Source: Mycobacterium yunnanensis
GTDB taxonomy: Bacteria > Actinomycetota > Actinomycetes > Mycobacteriales > Mycobacteriaceae
Length of the DNA: 64,000 nucleotides
Direction of reading: 5' to 3'
Assembly: GCF_025823185.1 (NCBI RefSeq)
Contig: NZ_JACKVK010000008.1
Location: forward strand, 1,166,312 to 1,230,311
Shown here: piece by piece, positions 37,429 to 45,649 of the stretch
Layout of the letters: each line of letters opens with the position of its first letter
Position numbering within the stretch: position 1 is the first letter of the stretch
Translations under genes and position numbers: made by a program
The notes under the pieces: model-generated
Databases searched by the model: none
What the model was told of the DNA's origin: nothing
Seen by the model: only the letters and a program-made list of their open reading frames with translations

Positions 37429-38982
37429 GTGGCGATCGGGGATTATCTGCGTACCTTCAGACGCTTTTGGTGGCTCGTCGTCGTGCTCACCGTCCTAGGC
37501 GCTGGCATTGGTTACGCGACCACTTTCATGACCACTCCGCAATATGCGTCGACGGCGCGACTGTTCGTCACCACTCAGAGTGGTACCTCCGTCGGTGACG
37601 CGTACCAGAACAACCTGTTCTCGCAGGAGCGCGTCGTTTCGTATGCCGGGCTCGCCACGAGCGAGCAGGTGGCCGCCCGGGCCGTCGACCAGCTCAAGAT
37701 GCCGATCACGGCCGACCAATTGCGTGCCAAGATCACCGCGACCCCCCTGCCGAAGACGGTCCTGCTCGACATCACGGTCAGCGACCCCGATCCGGCGCTG
37801 GCCCAGACCTACTCCAACGCGGTCGCCGATCAGTTGGTCCAGCTGGTCAGCGAACTCGAGACGTCGCGACGCGGCGGCACCCCCGCCGCCGGCGCCATCC
37901 TGCTCGACGACGCGAACTACCCGACGACGACGGCTGGCCTGTCTTTGCTGACTCGGATCGGTCTTGGCGCGGTAGGCGGGTTGCTCGTCGGGTTGCTGCT
38001 GGCAGTGGGGATCGGCGTGCTCGACACCCGCGTCCGCGCTCGCGACCGTGTCGAAGCGGTCACGAAGTCACCTGCGCTCGGAGCCCTCGTCGCCGATCCG
38101 AATCGATCGAACGTCGCCGTGGCCAACCTTCAGGCGGGTGGCGTGGCCGTCGAGCGACTGCGTGAGCTGCGGACCAACCTCCAGTTCGCGCGCACCGCGT
38201 CGGGACAGCGTCCCCAGGTGATCGCGGTAACCAGTCCGTCGAAGGGCGATGGCCGGACGACGACTGCGATCGACCTCGCCGCGGTCTTCGCCGAGGCGGG
38301 CCGCTCGGTCGTCCTCGTCGAGGGCGACTTCCTCGATCCGTCGCTCGTGGAGCGCCTCGCCCTCACCGACGCCGAGCGTTCCCAGGCCGCCCAGCGCGGT
38401 CTCGGCACGGCCCTGGTCGGCAGCCACGACGTCGTGTCGGCCGTCATCGAATCCGCCGGCGGCGCGCCCTTTGCGTTGCTGCCCGCTGGCCCGTCGGCGT
38501 CGACCCTGAGGCGCTTGTGGGGCGATCCGTCCGCCGCCGCAGCGATCGAGGACCTCCGCCGCAACTTCGATTACGTGATCATCGACACTCCGCCACTGAC
38601 GAGTTGCTCCGACGGTGCCGTCGCCGCCGCCCTCGGTGACGGCGCAATCGTGTTGGCGCGGATCGGCCACACCACCACCAGGGCGCTCACCTCGTCCCTC
38701 AGGGTCCTCGAGTCGGCCAACGCCGAACTCATCGGCACCGTGGTGACCTGTGAGCCCGGCCACCGGCGCGAACTGGCCAAGGTGTCGGACGGCGCCCGGG
38801 CTTCTCGAACTGCGACGACGACAACCGCCCCGGAGTCGTCCGCATCGGCGGAGTCGTCCGTCGACGACGGCCCGTCCTACGGGCAGCCCACGACCGACGG
38901 CGAGTTGCCTGCGACGACGGCGTCCGGTTCGAGTGAGACCGGCAGTCATCGGTTGTCGGGCGCCAAGCGCGAAAGTCGATGA
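37429..38982 (+). CDS. Wzz-Wzc-like protein: chain-length domain fused to degenerate BY-kinase
   Basis: 517 residues. TM1 ~14-34, extracytoplasmic YASTARLFVTTQSGTSVGDAY, TM2 ~178-200, then a cytoplasmic P-loop domain. Walker A reads SPSKGDGRTT, so the invariant Lys is Arg276; Walker A' is VVLVEGDFLDP and Walker B FDYVIIDTPPL. The C-terminal tail is Ser/Thr/Asp-rich with only one Tyr instead of the usual cluster. It probably still controls chain length but may not autophosphorylate. GTG 37429 has GGAG six bases upstream; ATG 37417 is an alternative. Heads the operon to 47.5 kb. Confidence 0.87.
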   Translation: MAIGDYLRTFRRFWWLVVVLTVLGAGIGYATTFMTTPQYASTARLFVTTQSGTSVGDAYQNNLFSQERVVSYAGLATSEQVAARAVDQLKMPITADQLRAKITATPLPKTVLLDITVSDPDPALAQTYSNAVADQLVQLVSELETSRRGGTPAAGAILLDDANYPTTTAGLSLLTRIGLGAVGGLLVGLLLAVGIGVLDTRVRARDRVEAVTKSPALGALVADPNRSNVAVANLQAGGVAVERLRELRTNLQFARTASGQRPQVIAVTSPSKGDGRTTTAIDLAAVFAEAGRSVVLVEGDFLDPSLVERLALTDAERSQAAQRGLGTALVGSHDVVSAVIESAGGAPFALLPAGPSASTLRRLWGDPSAAAAIEDLRRNFDYVIIDTPPLTSCSDGAVAAALGDGAIVLARIGHTTTRALTSSLRVLESANAELIGTVVTCEPGHRRELAKVSDGARASRTATTTTAPESSASAESSVDDGPSYGQPTTDGELPATTASGSSETGSHRLSGAKRESR

Positions 38983-38986
38983 TCTG

Positions 38987-40234
38987 ATGGCCGTGTGGCG
39001 GAGTCTCGCGTGTGTGGCCGCGACGACGATCCTCGTCGCGGGTTGCTCGTCGACCGCGCCCCAGACGCGGACGGCCCCGAACGACGACGGCACGGCGGTC
39101 AAGACATTCGAGCCGGTCTTCACCGGCGCGGCCCAGCTGGGTCCGCCCGACCTCGTCGACGACGGGCCGGGATCGCTCGTCTCGGTCGAGGTGATGCACG
39201 GAAGCGAAGAACTCGAGGACGCCAACGCGACGTACGCCCGGATCGTCTATCGATCGACGTCGGGTGTCGACGACAGTCCGACCGAGGTGTCGGGTGTGGT
39301 GGCGATTCCGCCCGGTCAGCCGCCCAAGGGTGGTTGGCCGATCATCTCCTTCGGGCACGGAACGACCGGCGTGCTCAACAAGTGCGCACCGAGTAGGTTC
39401 CCGACTCTGCCGGGGAACGGCTTCATGATGCAGGCGATGGTGTTGAACGGTTTCGCCGTCACCATGACCGACTACCAGGGTCTTGGCGTACCGGGCTACT
39501 ACCATCCCTTCCTCGACTCGAAGACGTTCGGCAACAACATGATCGACGCGGTGCGTGCGGCGCGGCGGGTCGGCGCCGACCTCAGCAACCAGTGGGTGGC
39601 CTTCGGGCATTCACTCGGAGGGATGGCGGCATGGGCGGCGGCTGACCGCGCAGGCGTGTACGGCCAGGGCCTCGACCTCAAGGGTTCGTTGGCCATGGCG
39701 CCGGCCGCCGACATGGCTGGGATGGCCGATGCCGCGTGGAACGGGACGCTGACCGCCGACCAACGCGTTGCGCTCGTATTCGCACTCCAATCGCTGGCAT
39801 GGTCACACCCCGACCTCGACCTTGACCGGTACCGGCGGGGGTACACCGCCGAACACTGGGATCAGCTGTTGGACTGTCTCCCGCCCAACATCGACGACAT
39901 CCTGGCCGTTCGCTCGAAGATGACGAACTCCGATCTGAAACCGGAGACGCCCGCCGACCGCGACCGGCTGCACGACCTACTCGCGCAGATGGCATTGCCG
40001 CAGAACAAGTTGACCACGCCGTTGTTGGTGATCTACGGCACCGAGGACACCCTGGTGGATCTGCCATGGTTCGAGTCCGCGGTGAATCGTGCCTGCGCAC
40101 AGGGAGATCGACTGCAGATCGAGAAGAGCATCGGGCAGGGCCACAGCGATCTGGACAGCACGTACGGGCTGCCGTGGCTGCGCGACCGCCTCACCGGTGA
40201 GACCGTCCCCGACTCCTGTCCGGGGCAGTCTTGA
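38987..40234 (+). CDS. Lipoprotein lipase-family alpha/beta hydrolase, paralogue 1
   Basis: 415 residues. Signal peptide with lipobox VAGC (Cys20). Secretory-lipase (LIP) fold: SFGHGTTG oxyanion region, TDYQGLG, nucleophile in AFGHSLGGMAAW, Asp in YGTEDTLVD, His in GQGHSDLD. Paralogous to four more genes downstream. In this locus it could remove or transfer acyl groups on the exported polysaccharide or act on envelope lipids; the substrate is unknown. Shares a 4-bp overlap with the next Wzz gene. Confidence 0.85.
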   Translation: MAVWRSLACVAATTILVAGCSSTAPQTRTAPNDDGTAVKTFEPVFTGAAQLGPPDLVDDGPGSLVSVEVMHGSEELEDANATYARIVYRSTSGVDDSPTEVSGVVAIPPGQPPKGGWPIISFGHGTTGVLNKCAPSRFPTLPGNGFMMQAMVLNGFAVTMTDYQGLGVPGYYHPFLDSKTFGNNMIDAVRAARRVGADLSNQWVAFGHSLGGMAAWAAADRAGVYGQGLDLKGSLAMAPAADMAGMADAAWNGTLTADQRVALVFALQSLAWSHPDLDLDRYRRGYTAEHWDQLLDCLPPNIDDILAVRSKMTNSDLKPETPADRDRLHDLLAQMALPQNKLTTPLLVIYGTEDTLVDLPWFESAVNRACAQGDRLQIEKSIGQGHSDLDSTYGLPWLRDRLTGETVPDSCPGQS

Positions 40235-40947
40235 GGCCGCCTGCGGGGGTTCCCCGCGTCCGCGACTACGTTCACATGCTGTCGCGATTCTGGTGGGTGA
40301 TCGTCTTGGCGACGATTCTGTCCGCCGTTGCGGTGGTGGTGTCCGACCGGTACGTGCGGGAGCCGGTGTACGCCGCGTCGACCCAGCTCTTCGCAGTGGT
40401 GCCGGGCGACGCGCAAACCCGCTCGGCTTACGAGGGCAACCGCGCGGCGTCGGTCCGCATGGATACCTACACCCAACTTGCGACGTCGACCATCGTGACG
40501 TTGCGGACCATCGACGAACTCGGGCTCGACGAAACGCCCGAAGAACTCGCGAAACGCATCAGCGTGAAGACCGTCCCCGGAACGCTGTCGCAGTTCTCCT
40601 ATCCGCTCTCGGCTCTCCTCAACGTGCAGGTGAGCGGGAGCGACCCGGGCGAGACCGTGAAGGTCGCCAATGCGGTGACACGTCACCTCATCGAGGCCTC
40701 CCAGGAAACGGAATGGACGGGGACCGAGTCGGGGCCCGCGCTGGTTCTCGTCGACCAGGCCACGTCTGCGCAGGTCGTCGGTGCGTCGTGGCTCCCCAAC
40801 GCAACGTTTGGCGCGATCTTCGGACTGGTGCTGAGCTGCCTCGCGGTGCTGGCGACCGGCGCTGGGCAGGACCGCATCTTGAATAGGGGGCAACTCGCCC
40901 ATCTCGCCGAACAGTCGATCGGCGGCGACGACGGGGACCGTCGATGA
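40231..40947 (+). CDS. Wzz/chain-length-determinant-like protein without kinase domain, module 2
   Basis: 238 residues. VRDYVHMLSRFWWVIVLATILSAVAVVV gives TM1, YAASTQLFAVV matches the start of the Wzz periplasmic domain, and TM2 is at ~190-212. TTG start overlapping the lipase stop (TTGA) and ATGA overlap with the next gene, so it is translationally tied to both lipases. No ATPase domain. Confidence 0.82.
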   Translation: MRPPAGVPRVRDYVHMLSRFWWVIVLATILSAVAVVVSDRYVREPVYAASTQLFAVVPGDAQTRSAYEGNRAASVRMDTYTQLATSTIVTLRTIDELGLDETPEELAKRISVKTVPGTLSQFSYPLSALLNVQVSGSDPGETVKVANAVTRHLIEASQETEWTGTESGPALVLVDQATSAQVVGASWLPNATFGAIFGLVLSCLAVLATGAGQDRILNRGQLAHLAEQSIGGDDGDRR

Positions 40948-42218
40948 TCCTTCGGAAGGTCGCGCTCGCCGTGGTGTCGGTCGGCATCGTTGGTGCCCCG
41001 CTGCTTTCCGGCTGCGAACGAGCGCCCGCACCCGCGCCGCCCCCTAGCAGCGATGCGTCGAGCATGCAGGGTGTGCCCGTCGACGCGGACTTCACCGGAT
41101 CCGGCAGCGGCGCGCTGAAGGCCGCCGTCACCATGCCGACGGTGGATCGTCGGCTCCTGAAGGTGACATCGCTGGCCGCGCGCATCGAATTCGAGTCGAA
41201 GTCGGGCATCGACGGCAGTTCGCAGTTGGTGTCGGGCTCGGTCTTCGTGCCCAAGGGCGAACCGCCGCCAGGCGGATGGCCGGTGGTCGCGATGGGTCAC
41301 GGCACCACCGGCATCCAGCACGATTGCGGCCCCTCGCGGTCGCCCAACCTCCTGGGTTCCGCGGATCCGGTTGCCACCCTGGTCAATTCGGGCTTCCTCG
41401 TCACGTTGCCCGATTACCAGGGCCTCGGGATGGACCAGACCTACCACCCCTATCTCGATTCGACCACCGTCGGCTACAACATGATCGACGCGGTGCGCGC
41501 CGCGCGAACGCTGGTGCCGAACGCGTCGACCCGTTGGCTGGCTTTCGGGGTGTCTCAGGGTGGCCAAGCAGCATGGGCGGCAAATGAATTGGCTGGCGAC
41601 TACGGCCAGGGCCTGCAATTGGTCGGCGCGGCCAGCATGGCCCCGGCGGCCAGCGTGGCTGGTCTGGCCGATGCCGCCGCCGCCGGCACCCTGACGCCCG
41701 AGCAGGCCTCTGCGCTGCAGTGGGTGCTCTACTCGTTGAAGGAAGAGCACCCCGATCTGAATCTCGACGACTTCCGCCGCGGAATCGTCGAGGACAAGTG
41801 GGACGTCTTCTCCGCGTGCTCGGGTCCGCTGGTCGCGCAACGTACCGGATTGACCGAACAGGTCACGCCGGACGACCTTCGGCCGTCGACCCCGGACGCA
41901 GCGGATCGCCTCCGCGGATACCTGACGCAGATGAGTCTGCCGAAGACGCCGACGGCGGCGCCGATGCTGGTCGTGTTCGGCGAGCTCGACAAGGTGGTCA
42001 CGCCCGCGTGGACGGAAGCCGCTGTGGCTCAGGCATGTTCGATGGGCGACGTCATCGAGGCCTACAGCGTTCCCGGAAGGGGGCACGACGACATCGACGG
42101 GGCCGTGGCGCTCGGGTGGGTGCAGAAGCGGTTCGCCGGTGAAGACGCGCAGAATTCGTGTGACGTGCAGGGGGGTCCGATCCTGCGGCTGAGCCCCAAA
42201 CCGTGGTACGAGGAATGA
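40944..42218 (+). CDS. Lipoprotein lipase-family hydrolase, paralogue 2 (type A)
   Basis: 424 residues. Lipobox LSGC (Cys24). MPTVDRRLLKVTSLAARI, MGHGTTGIQHDCGPS, PDYQGLG, YHPYLDSTTVGYNMIDAVRAAR, nucleophile in GVSQGGQAAW, Asp in FGELDKVVTP, His in GRGHDDID: a complete triad. Closest in the cluster to the gene at 44365, with which it shares MPTVDRRL and the lipobox. Substrate unknown; likely acts outside the membrane. Confidence 0.85.
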   Translation: MILRKVALAVVSVGIVGAPLLSGCERAPAPAPPPSSDASSMQGVPVDADFTGSGSGALKAAVTMPTVDRRLLKVTSLAARIEFESKSGIDGSSQLVSGSVFVPKGEPPPGGWPVVAMGHGTTGIQHDCGPSRSPNLLGSADPVATLVNSGFLVTLPDYQGLGMDQTYHPYLDSTTVGYNMIDAVRAARTLVPNASTRWLAFGVSQGGQAAWAANELAGDYGQGLQLVGAASMAPAASVAGLADAAAAGTLTPEQASALQWVLYSLKEEHPDLNLDDFRRGIVEDKWDVFSACSGPLVAQRTGLTEQVTPDDLRPSTPDAADRLRGYLTQMSLPKTPTAAPMLVVFGELDKVVTPAWTEAAVAQACSMGDVIEAYSVPGRGHDDIDGAVALGWVQKRFAGEDAQNSCDVQGGPILRLSPKPWYEE

Positions 42219-42246
42219 TCTCGGACGACATCGGGCCCGGTGACGG

Positions 42247-43479
42247 GTGAAGGGCCGACGAATCTCCGTGCTCATCGTGTCGGCTTTGGTGATCGTCGTC
42301 GTCGCAGCGGCCATCTCCTTGACGGTCGGCCGCTCCGCGTTGGCGAGCCTGTTCGGCAGCACCGACGCCACGTCGCGCCCGGCAGAGTCCATCGCGTCGG
42401 CCGATCTGTCGGGGAGCGGTCCGGGGTCGTTGGTCAGCGCGGTCGCGATGACGGACTTCGATCGAACCAACATCGGCAGGTCCCTTCGTTCGGCGCGGGT
42501 GGTCTACCGGTCCACGTCGGGCGACGACGGCTCTGTCACCGAAGTGTCCGGAACGGTGTTCACGCCGCTAGGCCCGGCACCGGTCGGCGGCTGGCCGGTG
42601 GTGTCGTTCGGACACGGCACGCTTGGCTGGGAAGAGCGTTGCGGGCCATCGCTTTCCCCGACGCTGCTCGGGCAGGAGACCGTGGTAGACGGCTTTGCCA
42701 AGCGCGGCTACGCCGTGGCCATGGCCGACTATCAGGGCCTCGGATCGCCGGGGATCCATCCCTACAGCGACGCCAAGACGGCGGGGCTGAACATGATCGA
42801 CGCCGTGCGTGCGTTGCGGCACACGTTCCCCGACGTCTCGGACCGATGGGTGGCCCTTGGCGGATCGCAGGGCGGGGGAGCAGCCTGGGCGGCCAACGAA
42901 CAGGCGGGCTCCTACGCGCCTGAGCTGAAACTTCTCGGCGCCGTTGGTCTTTCACCGGCTGCAGACGTCTCCGGGTTGGTCGACAAGGCAGTGTCAGGCA
43001 CGTTGACTCAGGATCAGGGACCTGTTCTCCAGGGCATCCTCTTCTCGCTTGCCCGCCTCCATCCGGACCTGAACCTCGACGACTACCGGCACGGTGCAGC
43101 CACCCGCTATTGGGACGTGCTGTCCTCGTGCGGCGGACCCGACGTGCATGACCGGACGGCGGCCATGAAGGCGCTGGGTCCGGACGACTTCAAGCCAAGT
43201 ACCCCGCAAGCCGCCGACCGTCTTCGTGATCTCCTCGACCGGTGGGCGCTTCCGCAGCGGCCACTCACCGCGCCGCTGTACGTCGAATTCGGCTCCGACG
43301 ACACGTTCATCGACCCGCCGTGGACGCTGGCGGCGATCACACGCGCCTGCGCGCTCGGTGGTGTCGTCGACTGGCGCGAAGATCCCGGCGTCGGCCACGG
43401 AGACGTGGACTGGGCCCGAGGATTGGCATGGCTCGACGATCGTTTCCAGGGAAGGCCGGTGTCGAATGAATGCCCCTAG
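42247..43479 (+). CDS. Membrane-anchored lipase-family hydrolase, paralogue 3 (type B)
   Basis: 410 residues. Instead of a lipobox it has one N-terminal membrane segment (VLIVSALVIVVVAAAISLTV). Then GSGPGSLVSAVAMTDF, SFGHGTLGWEERCGPS, IHPYSDAKTAGLNMIDAVRALR, nucleophile in GGSQGGGAAW, Asp in FGSDDTFID, His in GVGHGDVD. Most like the gene at 45650. GTG start; its end overlaps the SGNH gene by 14 bp. Confidence 0.84.
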   Translation: MKGRRISVLIVSALVIVVVAAAISLTVGRSALASLFGSTDATSRPAESIASADLSGSGPGSLVSAVAMTDFDRTNIGRSLRSARVVYRSTSGDDGSVTEVSGTVFTPLGPAPVGGWPVVSFGHGTLGWEERCGPSLSPTLLGQETVVDGFAKRGYAVAMADYQGLGSPGIHPYSDAKTAGLNMIDAVRALRHTFPDVSDRWVALGGSQGGGAAWAANEQAGSYAPELKLLGAVGLSPAADVSGLVDKAVSGTLTQDQGPVLQGILFSLARLHPDLNLDDYRHGAATRYWDVLSSCGGPDVHDRTAAMKALGPDDFKPSTPQAADRLRDLLDRWALPQRPLTAPLYVEFGSDDTFIDPPWTLAAITRACALGGVVDWREDPGVGHGDVDWARGLAWLDDRFQGRPVSNECP

Positions 43480-44368
43480 GAACCCCGATGGCGACAGCCC
43501 GCTGTGGCGGCGACTGCTCGTCGACCTCAAGTGCATCGTCAAGCGGCGCATCGCCAAACCCGGTGTCCCCGTCGACGAGCCGAATCTGCCGTATCTGGTC
43601 GTGCCGATCCTGGGACAGTCCAACGCCTTCGGAATGGGTCTCGGCCTCGACCTCGACGACCTCGACCGTCCCCACCCGATGGTCCATCAGTGGGCGATGT
43701 CGGGGCCCTCGAAGGGGACGGCCGTCCTCGGTGTAGACCCGTTGTTCCACGAAATACCCTGCAAGAACGTCGGATTCGGGGTCACCTTCGCGAAGCGGCT
43801 GGCAGATACCACCGGGCGGACGGTACTGCTCATCCCGGGCGCGCGCGGAGACACCTCGTTCACCCCCAAGAACGGCTATACGTGGGACGGTGCCGACACA
43901 TCCACCAGGGTCAACCTCTACCGGCAGGCGGTGAGCGCCATCGACGCCGCGCTGGAACGTCACCCAGGCAGCGAGGTTGCCGTCATCCTCTGGCATCAGG
44001 GGGAGACCGACGTGCCGTTGATGTCCCCGGCGACGTATCAGGTGAAGCTCGACACCATGATCGACGACTTGCGGAAGCGATACGGCGCCAACACCCCCTT
44101 CGTGCTGGGTCAGATGGTGCCGGAGGAGATGGAGCGCAGCCACAAGGACTACTCGGGAATCGATGCGGTGCACCAGGACACGCCCAACCGGCGTGAGTCG
44201 ACGGCGTTCGTGCCCGGCCCCAGGGACTCCTTCAACAGCGACGTCGACCGGCACTACAGCGGGGCAGGCCTACGGGAACTCGGCAACCGGATGTGGCTGG
44301 CCTACCGCGACCTGTGCCCGGAGGCGATTGCCAAGTACGGCTCCGTCGACGCGGAAGGGACGACATGA
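43466..44368 (+). CDS. SGNH/sialate-O-acetylesterase-like (SASA domain) esterase
   Basis: 300 residues. Block I nucleophile in PILGQSNAFGMG, VLLIPGARGDTSF, the WHQGETD block (VILWHQGETDVPL), and the catalytic Asp-His in DRHYSGAGLRELG, as in carbohydrate O-acetylesterases (CE6-like). No signal peptide or membrane segment is visible, so it may act in the cytoplasm or leave by another route. Sits between two lipase pairs with overlaps on both sides; O-acetyl removal from the glycan is the likely role. Confidence 0.8.
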   Translation: MNAPRNPDGDSPLWRRLLVDLKCIVKRRIAKPGVPVDEPNLPYLVVPILGQSNAFGMGLGLDLDDLDRPHPMVHQWAMSGPSKGTAVLGVDPLFHEIPCKNVGFGVTFAKRLADTTGRTVLLIPGARGDTSFTPKNGYTWDGADTSTRVNLYRQAVSAIDAALERHPGSEVAVILWHQGETDVPLMSPATYQVKLDTMIDDLRKRYGANTPFVLGQMVPEEMERSHKDYSGIDAVHQDTPNRRESTAFVPGPRDSFNSDVDRHYSGAGLRELGNRMWLAYRDLCPEAIAKYGSVDAEGTT

Positions 44369-45600
44369 CGCGCCGCGGTGCACTGCTCGCCTGCGTGATG
44401 TCGATCGTGTTGATCGCGAGCGGATGCGGCAGTCGTACGGGCACGGCGCCGAGTACCGAGACCGCCGAGTCCGGTGCGGCCCTGCCGGGCTCATTCGGCG
44501 GTCAAGACCCTGGCTCGCTGCTGAGCGCGAACACGATGCCGACGGTCGATCGGCGCCTGAGCGCGGTGTCGTCGGTTGCCGCGCGAATCACCTACTTGAG
44601 TACCTCGGGCGTCGACGGTAGCCGACAACGGATTTCGGGCACCGTCTTCGCGCCGGCGGGCACACCACCGCCCGACGGGTGGCCGGTGATCGGATACGGG
44701 CACGCGACCACGGGCATCCAGCCCGAGTGCGCGCCGTCGCTCGATCCCATGCTCCTCGGTCTGTCGACGACCGTGACCGGGTTGGTCAAGGCGGGCTTCG
44801 TCGTCGCCGTGTCCGACTATCAGGGCCTGGGACTCGACGGCAGTTACCACCCCTACCTCGACGCCACGACCGAGGGCTACAACCTCATCGACTCGGTGCG
44901 AGCCGCCCGAAAGTTGGTCGCCACCACGTCGAAGCGGTGGGCCGCCTTCGGTGGTTCTCAAGGGGGCCAGGCCGCGTGGGCCGCCAATGAGTTGGCCGGG
45001 CAGTACGCACCCGAGCTCGAACTGGTGGGTTCGGCGAGCTACTCACCCCCGCTTGCCATCGACGGGTTCGCAGATGCGGCCGCCTCCGGCACGCTCACCT
45101 CGGAGCAGAGGCTTGCCCTGTTGCAGATCGTGGCGGCGCTGGCTGACGAGTCCACGGACTTCAACCTCGACGACTACCGCAGGGGCCTGGCCGCCGAGAA
45201 GTGGAACGTCCTCCTTGCCTGCAAGGGTCCCGACGCGGCCGAACGGGATCAGTTGGGCGACCGGCTGACGGCCGACGATGTGGCGCCTGCCTCGCCCCAG
45301 GCCGCCGACGCCCTGCGGAGGCGTCTCCTCGCAGAATCCCTGCCGCGGCAGCCGGCGACCGCCCCGCTCTTGATCGTCTACGGTGGGCAGGACCAACTGG
45401 TGTCCCCGACGTGGACGAGTCGAGCGTTGGACGCGGCGTGTCGTATGGGCGACGTCATCCAGATCGAACTGCAGCCCGACAAGGGGCACGCCGACGTCGA
45501 CGGCTCCACGGCGTTTCCGTGGATCAACGATCGCTTTGCCGGGGAACCAGCTCGCAACGACTGCCCCGCCCTCCTCCCACCTGTCGAACCTTCGGAATGA
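44365..45600 (+). CDS. Lipoprotein lipase-family hydrolase, paralogue 4 (type A)
   Basis: 411 residues. Lipobox ASGC (Cys21), MPTVDRRLSAVSSVAARI, GYGHATTGIQPECAPS, YHPYLDATTEGYNLIDSVRAAR, nucleophile in GGSQGGQAAW, Asp in YGGQDQLVSPTW, His in DKGHADVD. The oxyanion-side HGTTG of its relatives is HATTG here. ATG overlaps the SGNH stop by 4 bp. Confidence 0.84.
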   Translation: MTRRGALLACVMSIVLIASGCGSRTGTAPSTETAESGAALPGSFGGQDPGSLLSANTMPTVDRRLSAVSSVAARITYLSTSGVDGSRQRISGTVFAPAGTPPPDGWPVIGYGHATTGIQPECAPSLDPMLLGLSTTVTGLVKAGFVVAVSDYQGLGLDGSYHPYLDATTEGYNLIDSVRAARKLVATTSKRWAAFGGSQGGQAAWAANELAGQYAPELELVGSASYSPPLAIDGFADAAASGTLTSEQRLALLQIVAALADESTDFNLDDYRRGLAAEKWNVLLACKGPDAAERDQLGDRLTADDVAPASPQAADALRRRLLAESLPRQPATAPLLIVYGGQDQLVSPTWTSRALDAACRMGDVIQIELQPDKGHADVDGSTAFPWINDRFAGEPARNDCPALLPPVEPSE

Positions 45601-45649
45601 GAGTGGCAGTGAACTGGGCGCGGCACATCGGGACGGGACCGGCTGATTC

